Assembly (NCBI GenBank): GCA_947561585.1
Contig: CANNZV010000936.1
Location: 1-64,000, forward strand
Length of the DNA: 64,000 nucleotides
Origin: Caprella mutica
Taxonomy: Eukaryota > Arthropoda > Malacostraca > Amphipoda > Caprellidae
Reading direction: 5' to 3'
Of this stretch, positions 23,596-34,402 are shown one piece after another; position 1 is the stretch's first letter, and each line of letters opens with the position of its first letter. Position numbers and translations under genes: made by a program. The notes under the pieces are model-generated. The model saw only the letters and a list, made by a program, of their open reading frames with translations, had not been told where the DNA came from and did no database searches.

Positions 23596-23896
23596 AGCAC
23601 CTAAAATACATAGAAAATTAAATTTCCTAATCAGGAAACTTCAATAATCAAATAAATACGTTAATAAATATATAAGTTTAGATTTCTATTAAAATTTTAA
23701 AATTATATAACTACAACAAAATGTATGAATACAGTTTTTTAATGAAAACAGTAATTCAATGAATTTAAATTAAAAAAAAATTAATTTAATTTTTGAATTA
23801 TGATAGTTTGAATATAAAATAAATTACCAAGTCGTATATTTTAATTAATTATTATATAATTAGGTAAAACATTCCTATTTATGATCGCAAACTTAC
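23596..23896. other. AT-rich spacer
   Basis: About 300 bp at over 80 percent AT, with no features recognised. Confidence 0.5.
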
Positions 23897-23945
23897 CAGT
23901 TTTCAGACAAGGGACGGAGTACTTCTCTCCAAATCTGGACGCCAT
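23897..23945 (-). CDS. Candidate first coding exon with upstream CCAAT elements
   Basis: On the minus strand an ATG in good context (AACATGGCG, 23945) opens a 16-codon frame, MASRFGEKYSVPCLKT, plus one base, reaching a consensus donor GTAAGT at 23896. Upstream within about 120 bp are two CCATTGG/CCAATGG boxes and GC-richer, CpG-containing DNA, as expected of a promoter and 5' UTR. An overlapping upstream ATG in another frame would read MAELTWRPDLER and stop soon after. The gene would continue to lower coordinates; no following exon was identified with confidence. The product is unknown, and chance occurrence is possible. Confidence 0.35.
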
Positions 23946-24309
23946 GTTAATTCTGCCATTTTTTGGCTAAAATCAGAGGAGTCGTTTCCGAGATTTGCCC
24001 GAAAATGAAGTAACGGACCAATGGGAGAAGAGGTACCAAAACCATTGGAAATAATAGGAAAAAGGGATATAATGGAACCTGCAATGTAATTTCTATTTAA
24101 TCGTTATTACTTAAAATAATTATAAAAAATATGGGTAGCTAACTGGAATATTTAAAAAAAAATTAGTTATAAAAATGAATTTTTGAAAATTTAGCGGTAA
24201 TTCGATTCTAATTTCTAAATTGGTTTCTTTTAAATTAGTTAAATAAAAATTAAATGGAAAAGAAAAGAGCAACCAGGATGAAACTTAACAAAGTATCATT
24301 CAAAACCAG
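23946..24309. other. Putative promoter region then AT-rich DNA
   Basis: 23946-24060 is GC-richer than the surroundings and contains CCAAT-type boxes near 24030 and 24050 in the direction of the minus-strand exon candidate. The remainder is AT-rich with nothing recognised. Confidence 0.3.
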
Positions 24310-24690
24310 TATGTTCAAGCTACCTACAAATATGTTCACCTACTAGTAGAAGGTAAACCTATCTAGTACTAGGTTAACCTACCTAGAAGAAGATAATCTA
24401 CTAGCACTAGGTTAACATACCTAGCTATATATTAATCAATTTAGCACTAGGTTAACCTACCTAGAAATAGGTTAATCAACGTTGGCACTAGGAAAAAATA
24501 ATCTAACACACACAAGGGTAAAATAACCTAAGATTACGTTTCACTAGGATGAAAGTCCACCAGCACTAGATCAACTTCCTTTATCACTAGGATGAAATAA
24601 CCTACCCAGCACTAAGTTAACCTACCTAGCACTAGGATGAAATAACCAACCCAGCACTAGGTTAACCTACCTAGCACTAGGGTGAAATTT
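24310..24690. repeat. Degenerate minisatellite of about 21 bp
   Basis: Diverged copies of GGTTAACCTACCTAGCACTA; the most similar ones are at 24600-24690, with progressive decay to the left. Confidence 0.85.
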
Positions 24691-26349
24691 AACTGCTCTA
24701 TGTGTAGACCATAGACTCTCGCTCCGTGAGAACAAAAAGGTAACTTTTTTTACCATACCGTAATGGTAGATGTAACGTACGGCATCTAGTTGTTAGAGTA
24801 TAAATAAAAAGAATTAAAACTCAAAGCATACCACATCAATTGAAGGGATATAAGTTAAATACAGTTAAATACATAAAATAAATAAAATTTTAATACAATT
24901 ATATAATTAATTTTTTTTTCATCAAAATTTCCATATCTGACTTTATCATTAAATTATTTATTACTATATTAATTATATGTAAAAGGTTGACTATCAAATA
25001 GAGCCTGTAAATACGAAGCATCTACCTTAAAATTTATTCAAACCGAAACAAGAGCAAAAAAGGAAGTTTAAAATGAATTACATTATGGAGCAAAAAACTG
25101 TGGGTACAAAGGACTACGGAGAAAAGGACTATAATAAATAGCGACATGGGGAATCCAATGGAAAAAAATAGAACAAAAAAACTATGAGGGTAGACAATTG
25201 GTACGATGTGGATGTGATGTGGATTAGGAAGAGATGTGTGGATGTGGAAAAGAGAGATGTGTAAGGTTTTTCATTTGCAATTTTACCATGAGAAGGTTTT
25301 TCATGATTTAATTTTCATTACAATTTTCCCTTATTATTTTATATTTTATGTTTTATTTTTCATCATTATTTTTTTTCCTTCGATCATTATTTTTGCATTT
25401 CTATTTTATTTGCCACCTACTTTTTGAAAGTCATCTCCGTTTCTATTTGTTTGAATGGCTTCACGAGGATAATCTGAAGTACAAACAAATCTACAGGTGA
25501 AGAGAGGATACGAACGAAAAGAAAATAAATAGGGAAATAGGGAGAATAAAGTAGGGGAGAAGAATAGATGCATGAGGAATTTCTTAAAGAATTTTTTGTA
25601 TATAAAACTATGCTAAGATTATTTTTCTTCAATTAAATATTTCAAAGATATTGTTAATGGATACTCTTATGCAATTGAACTTCAAACAATTCACGTCAGG
25701 TTTTAAAAAGAAACCTGACGTGAACGTGGAATTTAAAGTCTACCCCAAATTTAGGGTAAAATAACTTCAGTTGCTCACATTTTTGGGGTAAACTTGTAAA
25801 GAATTTTTTTCGATAAATGGCATTTTTTCCTATCTTTTGTTGCCCAAATTATTGATAGTAATTGATAGGAAAATAGCAGAAAAATAGGGAAGTACAGGAA
25901 GAAATTTCTACATTGATTTAAAAATTAAGAAACATGCATCTATTTTTTATACAATTTCACAAATTAAACTCAATGCAAAAAAAAGAGAATATAAATAATT
26001 TTAAGTTTTTCAAATTACATCTTATGGCAAAAATTGACTTACAATTTAAATTAATTTGAAAACATCTATTTTTAAATTGATATTATATTTTTGACTGAAC
26101 AAATAGTATTAAATCTAATTTAATAGACTATTTATTAAATTCTTTAATTCCATTAAAACTTAAAAAATCCTTTAAAATTTAAACCCCTCTAATTGAACTC
26201 ATTAAGGTACTGAACTGTTGTAATTTGCTGTTGAGAAGTTACACAAACACACAATCACGTTAGGACACACTGTGTGGTACACAGAAAAAAAACACACAAT
26301 GAGAACTGCATCATTGCTAAAAAAAAAGTAAGGGGAGAGAGAAACAACT
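24691..26349. other. AT-rich intergenic DNA
   Basis: About 1.65 kb. A small hairpin at about 25695-25725 pairs TTCACGTCAGGTTT with AAACCTGACGTGAA. Frames at 25236-25427 and 25417-25632 are low-complexity and judged spurious. No gene recognised. Confidence 0.5.
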
Positions 26350-26625
26350 CACAACTCGCCACCAGATGATTCGCCGCTGGATAATTCGCCGCCAGATGAT
26401 TCGCCGCTGGATAATTCGCCGCCGGATGATTCGCCGCTGGATAATTTGACGATGGATAATTTGCCACTGGGTAATTCACCGCCGGATAATTCATAGCTTA
26501 TTAATTCGCAACTGGGTAACTAGCCACCGGATAATTTGCCGCCAGATAATTTGCCGCCGGATAATTCGCCGCCAGATATTTTGCCGCCGAATATTTCGCC
26601 ACTGTGGGCGAATAATTCACTGCCA
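26350..26625. repeat. 15-bp minisatellite, about 18 copies
   Basis: The unit is GCCGCTGGATAATTC with G/A and C/T variants. Frames of pentapeptide repeats (NYPAA) on the minus strand are by-products. The GC-rich CCG/CGG cores make it the most GC-rich array in the window. Confidence 0.93.
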
Positions 26626-27433
26626 GAAATTCATCAGTGTACACCTCACCGAATCTAAGTTCATGTTTTACCGGCGTATAAATAATTATTATATAAATAT
26701 TATAAATATGAACGGTGTTTATTCACACATAAATATTATCATGCAGGCTATGTATATTGTTTTTTTCCGTGTAAAATTAATTATTAATTAAATGTATATG
26801 TATATTACTAAATAAGTAGAAATAATAAGTTTTATGGATATTAAAATTAATAAAGTCACCCAACTAATTCACAAATAATAAAGAAAAAGGAAAAATCATA
26901 GAAATAATAAGTTATTAACCCAAAATAGCTAAGTTAAATGAACTCGCTTGTTCATTGAGCGATGGAGACTGTTTATGAATGTATATAGATTCCAATAAAC
27001 GAATATCACACTGGTTTGAAGTTTGCAAAATTTTGAAATTTTCTTCCTTAATTGGGTGATTAATTATCTAAAGAGTGATTACGAATTGAACTATATGGTG
27101 GGGAGCTATAGGGGTTATTTGTTCTAAAAGATATTCCCTTATGCTGATTCTCACCTTTAACTGCATCATTGTCTCACTAAATACACTCGTTGTTAAAAAT
27201 ATTTCACCTGATGTTAGCGTAGGGGCCAGGTTGTTTTAGTAAATTTTATTATTACTAATATATTTTATAATAAATATATTTAATATTTTAATTTTAAAGG
27301 AAAATATAGAAGTTAATTGAAAAGCATTTTAAACATTTATTTATTGGGTTGTAACTCTACGGAGTTCGAGCAGCATCTTTCATTACGTAGGTACGGTTAT
27401 CGGACTTGATATATTTTAAATATTTTATTGTGC
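26626..27433. other. AT-rich intergenic DNA
   Basis: No gene, repeat or TIR recognised in about 800 bp. Confidence 0.5.
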
Positions 27434-27992
27434 AGGGTAAGTTACGAATTATAAGACAGTTCCACATTTTCGGACACTGGAGAAAAAAATTATAATGTTT
27501 AATATTTAAGTTTAATTTAGATGATACCTGCAGGATATTTTAACTAGTATCCATGATACCTGCAGGATATTTTAAGTAGTATCCATGATACCTGCAGGAT
27601 ATTTTAAGTAGTATCCATGATTCCTGCAATATATTTTAAGTAGTATCCATGATACCTGCAGGATATTTCAAGTAGTATCCATGATTCCTGCAATATATTT
27701 TAAGTAGTATCCATGATACCTGCAGGATATTTTAAGAAGTATCCATGATACCTGCAGGATATTTTAAGAAGTATCCATGATACCTGCAGGATATTTTAAG
27801 AAGTATCCATGATACCTGCAGGATATTTTAAGAAGTATCCATGATACCTGCAGGATATTTTAAGTAGTATCCATGATACCTGCAGGTATCATGGATACTA
27901 GTTAAAATAAACATTAAATAATATTGATGATTATACATATTTTTCCCCGTGTATGGAAATGTGGAAATATCCAATAATACAGAACTTACCCT
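27434..27992. mobile_element. TIR element carrying an internal 32-bp array
   Basis: The ends AGGGTAAGTTACGAATTATA and CAGAACTTACCCT are inverted. Inside, ATAATGTTTAATATTTAAG pairs with the ATTAAATAATATT side. The centre (about 27524-27895) is 11-12 copies of a 32-bp unit, ATGATACCTGCAGGATATTT then TAAGTAGTATCC. The related element at 38793-38990 has only a single core GGTATCCATGATACC, so the array is an expansion of the core. A Helitron begins 2 bp after the right end. Confidence 0.8.
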
Positions 27993-27993
27993 A

Positions 27994-28554
27994 TCTATAC
28001 TAATAATTTCTGTCGTGTGTTTATTTATTTGGTGTCCGCTTTTAATCGACGAGTATATTAAACATGAAGAATGTAACTATGATACGCACGGGAATATATT
28101 GATCTGAAATATAAATTTTAGTACTTAAATCAATTTCTATATCTATACTAATGATTTCCTTAGTGTATTTATTCATTTATTTGGTGTCCGATTATACACG
28201 ACGGATTTTAAACATGAAGAATGTAACTATGATACGCACGGGAATATATTGACTTGATATTTAAATTACCCGGTTTTTATTCAATTTATGAATGTATTTT
28301 CTCTATAAAATATATAAGACTATAAAGAAAATCAATTTTTATCAATTCATTAAAAGTAAATCAATAACGGGTAATAAATTTGTATTGATGATGACCCGTT
28401 ATTTTTAACGGGAAAATACACTAGTATTAAATATAGTATAAGATTATACAGGAAAATATTTTTTAATTGATTTCAATTCACAAAAAGCAACTGAACAGCG
28501 GAGGAAAAAATCACTATTGAATAACCGTTAGTTTTAACGGGTATAGTACACTAG
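27994..28554 (+). mobile_element. Non-autonomous Helitron (outer copy)
   Basis: The 5' end TCTATACTAATAATTTCTG follows an A. The 3' end has the hairpin CCGTTAGTTTTAACGG, then GTATAGTACA and CTAG followed by T. Insertion between A and T with TC...CTAG ends is diagnostic of Helitrons. There is no Rep/helicase frame, so it depends on an autonomous partner. It is interrupted by a second copy at 28142-28424. Confidence 0.8.
28142..28424 (+). mobile_element. Non-autonomous Helitron nested in the outer copy
   Basis: Starts TCTATACTAATGATTTCC and ends with the stem CCCGTTA/TAACGGG, then AAAATACA and CTAG (28421-28424). Internal words (CATGAAGAATGTAACTATGA, then ACGCACGGGAATATATTGA) match the outer copy closely, so two sister elements are nested. 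Confidence 0.82.
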
Positions 28555-29779
28555 TATATAGAAAATTTACAGAATTAGTTTTTAATAGAACTAATCACAA
28601 TAATATTTCGCATTTCTCTTAAGTAATATAAGTAATTCATTGCTAGAAATGACTGTAATAAATATTGTTATTACTAAAAACGTTATTGTTTTTTGCTAAA
28701 ATTGTTTTTTCAAAGACTCATGTGTTCGTTTCGGTGGCAGTGGCTAGAGCTTCGATGAGGAATTTTAAGATAGCAATGTTTAATATTATTTTATTACATA
28801 TTTGTGTATTAATAATTAATATTATGTTATCTAGAACATGTATGTTAGTGTTAAATACATAAATAAATTATATTTAGAGTATTCAGTAATATAAAAAAAG
28901 TTAATTAAATATTGAGATCATTCTCCGTAGATTAAATAAAAAATAAAATAAATAAATAGTTTCGATTAATTCATGTATGGAAATAATTAAAAGAATTGTA
29001 TTATTTATCAATTTTACTTTTATTTATGGTAAATTAATATTGTAAGAAAAAAGAATAAGTATCTCCTAGAGAAAAAGAAAATTTTCTTTTAGAAAATATT
29101 GAAGTTGTAGGGAAGACTCTAATAAATTAAAAAATAAACTCTTTTGATAAAGAATCTAACAGAGATAGATTATAAATTATATTCAATTACTTTTGTATTA
29201 AACATTTCATATCAATTGTGTCATACAAATAAATTATTTAATAAACTTCAAATAAAAAATCATTAAACAATTTCTAAAACATGCAATTGAAATTCAGATT
29301 TTAATTATGAGGAAAAATTGTATGAATATTACTAAGTAAAATATAATTATGAATTAAAATTAAACCAATAAGTAAATTTAATTTATTAAATTAAATTATA
29401 AAGTAAAAAAAATTATTTCATGATATCTTAAAGAAAATAAAAAATATAAACAGGTTTTTCCTTTCTTTATTAATAATCAATAAAATTTTCAATATATACT
29501 TTTCTCCAATCATTTAAGAACTATACATAATATACTACTCAATATTTATAATTAATACAAAAATAAATATTTGAAATCTAAGAAAATTGCAAATACTTAC
29601 AGTTTTTCAATCAGAAACTTCAAACAAGTGACTGATGAAAAAATGATAGCCAATGCAAAGAGACAGCGCCATCACGCGGACAGTCATTGCATCAATAACC
29701 TGTGTGGTGCTTATGACACTTGGTGATGTCCTTCATAGGGACAATTTACTGAGATAATAGAATAATAACTAGACGACGG
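28555..29779. other. Very AT-rich intergenic DNA
   Basis: About 1.2 kb, mostly poly-A/T-rich. At 29590-29760 a GC-richer patch has a strong minus-strand donor (GTAAGTATTTG, near 29600), but no consistent frame leads to it; a non-coding 5' exon is conceivable. Confidence 0.4.
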
Positions 29780-29998
29780 GCACTCGTTGAGCGTATACCT
29801 TCGTCACCGCTTATAAATGACCTTGACCTTTGACCAGTTCCCTCTAATAAACTGGTTCCTGGAAATTGACCAATCGTCCCACCAAATTTCAGGCAATTTG
29901 GTTAAATACCTTTTTAGTTATGCGAATAACAAGAAGATAAATAAGTAAATGCCGCTTAAAATACAACCTTCCGCTATTTACGAAGGTAATAATACAAA
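29780..29998 (+). mobile_element. SINE/LINE-type element with conserved tail
   Basis: TGACCTTGACCTTTGACC is followed by CACCAAATTTCAGGCAATTT and ends in the hairpin AACCTTCCGC...GAAGGTAATAAT. This order is typical of a retroposon tail widespread in animals. A second 3' tail, in minus orientation, is at 58196-58262. I cannot assign the parent LINE. Confidence 0.55.
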
Positions 29999-30454
29999 AA
30001 TACTACACACGCTAGTGTGTCAGTTACAGTACTACACACTCCAATCACATTTTAGTGTGTCAATTCTACACACAACTGTCCAGTGTGATGCAATCGATTG
30101 GTAATTAATGTATGTGAGTGGGGGAGAGGGAGAGGTGATAGTAAGGGGGTAGAGGGGGGGGGGGTACGTTACTATGTCCGATAACAGCTTTAAACAGTCA
30201 GGTGTTAGATAATGAGGGAAATGGAGAGGTAGAAAGAAGAGGACATACAGAGAGAGAGAGAGAGAGAGAGTATGTTACGTACTTGCATATATATACATAA
30301 TTCTAACCTCATTGTGTTAATTAAATTATCACTAAATAAACAACAGGTACTGTACTTGTGAAATAGCTTCGGTCTAAATGAAAAAAGTAATTAAAATTTG
30401 AAACAGTAGTGTATATCACAGTGGTGAGTATTAGTAATTAAATTAAACAGTATA
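29999..30454. other. Spacer with G run and (GA)n
   Basis: CACACTAGTGTGTCA-like words at 30004-30060 (tandem, partly palindromic), a G run at about 30155-30165 and an AG microsatellite at 30250-30270. No gene recognised. Confidence 0.55.
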
Positions 30455-31125
30455 GAAAACAGTATTCTGCATACAGTACAGTGCCTACAGTACAGTGCCT
30501 ACAGTACAGTGCCTACAGTACTGTGCCTACAGTATTGTGCATACAGTATTGTACCTACAGTATACTGCCTACAGTATTGTACCTACAGTATACTGCCTAC
30601 AGTATTCTATCTACAGTATACTACCTACAGTATTGTACCTACGGTATACTGCCTACAGTATTCTATCTACAGTATACTACCTACAGTATTCTAACTACAG
30701 TATACTGCCTACAGTATACTGCCTACAGTATACTGCCTACAGTATTCTACCTACAGTATTCTACCTACAGTATACTGCCTACAGTATTCTGCCTACAGTA
30801 CAGTGCCTACAGTATCCTACCTACAGTATTGTACCTACAGTATTCTATCTACAGTATACTACCTACAGTATTCTACCTACAGTATTCTACCCACAATATT
30901 CTACCTACAGTATTCTACCTACAGTATTCTACCTACAGTATTCTACCTACAGTATTCTACCTACAGTATTCTACCTACAGTATTCTACCTACAGTATTCT
31001 ACCTACAGTATTCTACCTACAGTATACTGCCTACAGTATTCTACCTACAGTATTCTACCTACAGTATTCTACCTACAGTATTCTACCTACAGTATTCTAC
31101 CTACAGTACATTGCCTACATTTTCG
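30455..31125. repeat. 14-bp minisatellite, about 47 copies
   Basis: The unit is CCTACAGTATTCTA, with GTAC, GTGC and ATAC variants concentrated in the left half and a homogeneous right half (30900-31090). Plus-strand frames of up to 264 codons are by-products: the period shifts the frame every unit, so three units give one 14-residue repeat. Confidence 0.97.
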
Positions 31126-32085
31126 AACGTTTCTGAATCCTCTTTGTTTTCACCCAGTTACTTAGAGCACGCACTTTATAATTTGTTAATTCTTTTTTGT
31201 CATTATTATTTTTGCATTCAACATTTGCATTATCTAAATATTTTCCATATTAATTTAGTGACTGCTGGTAGTTAAAAGTATTATTTTATTATCAGCTGCT
31301 ATAGAAACATGAATATATCATACTCATCAAAAGGAAAAATGCCAATAGTACTATTAATGTAATAAATAATACTGAGTGGCTATACTTCAATGAAATAAAG
31401 ACTGAAAATAATGCAGGAAAGTAAACCAGCTAATTTAAAGTAAATAAAAATTACAATTACTATTCCTTTAACTCTATTAAATATTTGAATTACCTACAGT
31501 TTAAAAAACACTAAATAATCCATATCTAAAAATAACTGGTCTATACTACTGTTAATTATAAAAAACACACAAAATTTATAATAAAACTTAAAAAATGCAA
31601 ACAATTTCCAACTATACACAAACTGTTTCCAACCAGAAGGAGTATGAAATAAATAAATAAATATCATGTCGGTCATTTATCAAGAATCATAATTATGTTC
31701 GATAATTGAGTATTCACCCCTCATATCACTAACACAAGGTTTTAATATTTTCATAAGTACACTTCATCTGTAGAACATTTTTTTAAATTAATTATAAAGT
31801 TCATTATTAAATAATACGAAAATAATTATAAAATAATCAATAACAAAACTGATAAAAACAATTAATTTTATTATCAAAAAACTATAAAAAAAACACTGTA
31901 ATCCAATTTTAAAATAACTTGAAATAACTAAGCACGACACAAAAAATGATTATAAATTGATTATTATAATCGCTGTAGTGAAATGATATATAATAAAAAA
32001 TAATCACAATATCAAAATTATTAAAATTTTAAAACTTTTCACTTTTATAGATTATGAGAAAGTTAACAAATAAGGCTATCTTTAT
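31126..32085. other. AT-rich intergenic DNA
   Basis: No gene recognised. TTCGATAATTGAGTATTCAC (about 31698) resembles the possible TIR end near 22940. Confidence 0.45.
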
Positions 32086-32300
32086 TAACATGTTAACTCT
32101 AATAAGTTAACATGTTAATTCCCTAATAAGTTAACCCTAATAATTAACATGTTAACCCTAATAATTAACATGTTAACCCTAATAATTAACATGTTAACCC
32201 TAATAAGTTAACATTAGGGTTAACATGTTAATTATTAGGGTTAACATGTTAACTATTAGTGTTAACATGTTAACACTAATAGTTAACATGTTAACCCTAT
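32086..32300. repeat. Palindromic array around TTAACATGTTAA
   Basis: Units of about 19-20 bp (AACATGTTAACCCTAATAAT) are direct from 32100 to 32205 and then inverted (ATTAGGGTTAACATGTTAA) to 32300. The whole block can fold into one long hairpin, and each unit contains a 12-bp perfect palindrome. Confidence 0.9.
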
Positions 32301-33449
32301 CACTGCTCAGTTGAAACTGGTAACATGAATCTAACTCACCTCATTAACATGTTGAAAAAAAAACTAACTTTTTTTTTGCTACAATGCCAAAAAAACTTCA
32401 TATATGCACCAATGGTAAAATTCAATTAACATTGAAATATGGTATACGAATATGATTTAAGTTATCTTTATTAAGTAATTATAGTCAACTAATATAAGTC
32501 AATGGTTATATGTATATTTATGAAAATATGAATGAAATGAAGGTAAATTCTAGTTCGAGGATAAATGCAATGTCGCATCTATGACATTCAAGCACACGTT
32601 ATTACGGCAACTAAAGCCTGACCATAAATAATAGCCCAATAAATGCTGCTTGGCAACTCACACTTTAAGCCCCGCCCACAATCACAATCCGAACGCTCCG
32701 CCCACTCCACCAAAGTTGCTCCAAACTTTCGTCATGAAAGATAACTTTGACACTGACCAGAGGCTAATTCCGAACTTGCAGTTACGGACTAAATCTGACA
32801 CAGTTTGGTACATGTACAGCGGTAATGCTTTATTCGAGGGGGGGGGAAGTTCGTCATGGCTTCTTCGTAGTGTTCGGTTCGTGAGATCGTAGCTGTCGGA
32901 TTGGGAAGATCTTCAATTCTTCATCGCTGCAGTCAACGGTAAATTGGGGTTTAGAGAGAAGAGCAGTCTAATCTTTACTTAGGAACTTCTAAATGCAAAG
33001 AAATAAATGATGTAAAATACAGAAAATTCTGATGGGGGAAACATGAACACAAAATGACAGAGATAGTTTAATATGAATCAATTTAAATTTGATTAAACAC
33101 TCATACGGTTTTCCCAGGCAAAAAGAATTTATACCTGGGATAGAAAGAGAATATCCCAGGACTATATCCTTCTTGCCTGGGATAACGGACAGAATTTTCA
33201 TAGTTTGGAGAAATAACATAATAAATAAATTAATAAACTTGCAATAAATATGGTTTATAAAAAAATGTAACACTTCTCAATAAATATTCAATTTAGGTTT
33301 AGAATTATTAATGTGCATACTGCATAGGTAGCAGAATTTTTAGATATTAAATTAGCTGCTCTGTACCTAACCCCCCCCCCCCAAGATTTCACCCCCTCAC
33401 CCCCATTGAAATCCGCTTTGTCTGCAGAGTCTTAGAAAAATAGCGCTTG
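32301..33449. other. Intergenic DNA with a possible promoter-like islet
   Basis: 32650-32960 is GC-richer, with two GC-box-like CCGCCCA words (32673, 32699), a G run and CpGs. An 80-codon plus frame (32650-32892) overlaps it without recognisable homology. At 33110-33190, inverted copies of CCCAGGCAAAAAGAATT and CTTCTTGCCTGGGATA form a hairpin. A C run lies at 33370. Confidence 0.4.
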
Positions 33450-33865
33450 CAGTCGCTATTAGGAAACAGCGGTAAATATATCGCTATTAGGAAGTAGCGG
33501 TAGATATATCTCTATTAGGAAGCAGCGGTAAATATATCGCTATTGGGAAGTAGCGGTGGGTATATTGCTATTAGGAAACAGCGGTAAATATATCGCTATT
33601 AGGAAGTAGCGGTAGATATATCTCTATTAGGAAGCAGCGGTAAATATATCGCTATTGGGAAGTAGCGGTAGGTATATCGCTATTAGGAAACAGCGGTAAA
33701 TATATCGCTATTAGGAAGCAGCGGTAAATATATCGCTAATAGGAAACAGCGGTAAATATATCGCTATTAAGAAGTAGCGATAAATGTCGCTATTGGGAAA
33801 CAGCGGTAAATGTCGCTATTGGGACACAGCGGTAAATGTCGCTATTGGAGAATAGCGTTAAAAGT
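33450..33865. repeat. 28-bp minisatellite, about 14 copies
   Basis: The unit is ATCGCTATTAGGAAGTAGCG then GTAAATAT. The pair CGCTATT/AGTAGCG makes each unit a short hairpin. A block of three units is itself repeated (about 33470 and 33590). Confidence 0.95.
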
Positions 33866-34402
33866 AGATATTAAAAAGATCGTTAAATATCGCAATCACA
33901 AATATAGTAATCACTGAAATTTCATCATACAATTGAGTTTTTTAATCAAAATTTATCAATTTCCAAAAAATACATTACTAAATTTACAGGAAACCGCAGG
34001 TAAATTAGAACTATTTTGTAATGCATATATTTTTCTAACTATTCATCTAATGATTATGGAAAAAAAAGTACACGCAGGACCAAATTTTATACAAAACTGT
34101 AATAATTGTTAAACATGTCTCGATGTTATTAAAGTACTTAGACACAGAAAACGGAGAGCTTTTATGTAATGATTATTTCATGGTAACTACAATAAACATC
34201 AATGTTATTATTCAAATGAAGTTATCTAAAACAATTGGTAGAGAAGAAGACTGCAAACTAGGGAGTATTTCTAATTTTATTTTCAACCATTTTCTTAGTT
34301 TTTTCTTAATTAATTTAGACTATTCTACCAGTTCATCGATAGGATGCTTTGTAGCGCTCAAGCCAATAGTAGAAAAACTTGTATTTAGCAACATTTTATA
34401 TT
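33866..34402. other. Spacer with a diverged copy of an intronic element
   Basis: 34083-34240 matches 38620-38770 and 49530-49680 (ACATGTCTCGATGTTATT; then GGTAACTACAATAAACATCA). It is truncated by satellite array 2. A 95-codon plus frame covering it is not supported as coding. Confidence 0.6.

Noticed and set aside
30481..31275. 264-, 213- and 120-codon frames encoding Tyr/Leu/Gln repeats
   Set aside because: Three overlapping frames of the same 14-bp array; all are open because the unit lacks stop words.
32086..32300. Telomere-like CCCTAA words
   Set aside because: The AACCCTAATAAT words are part of a palindromic 19-20-bp unit, not a TTAGG or TTAGGG tandem.
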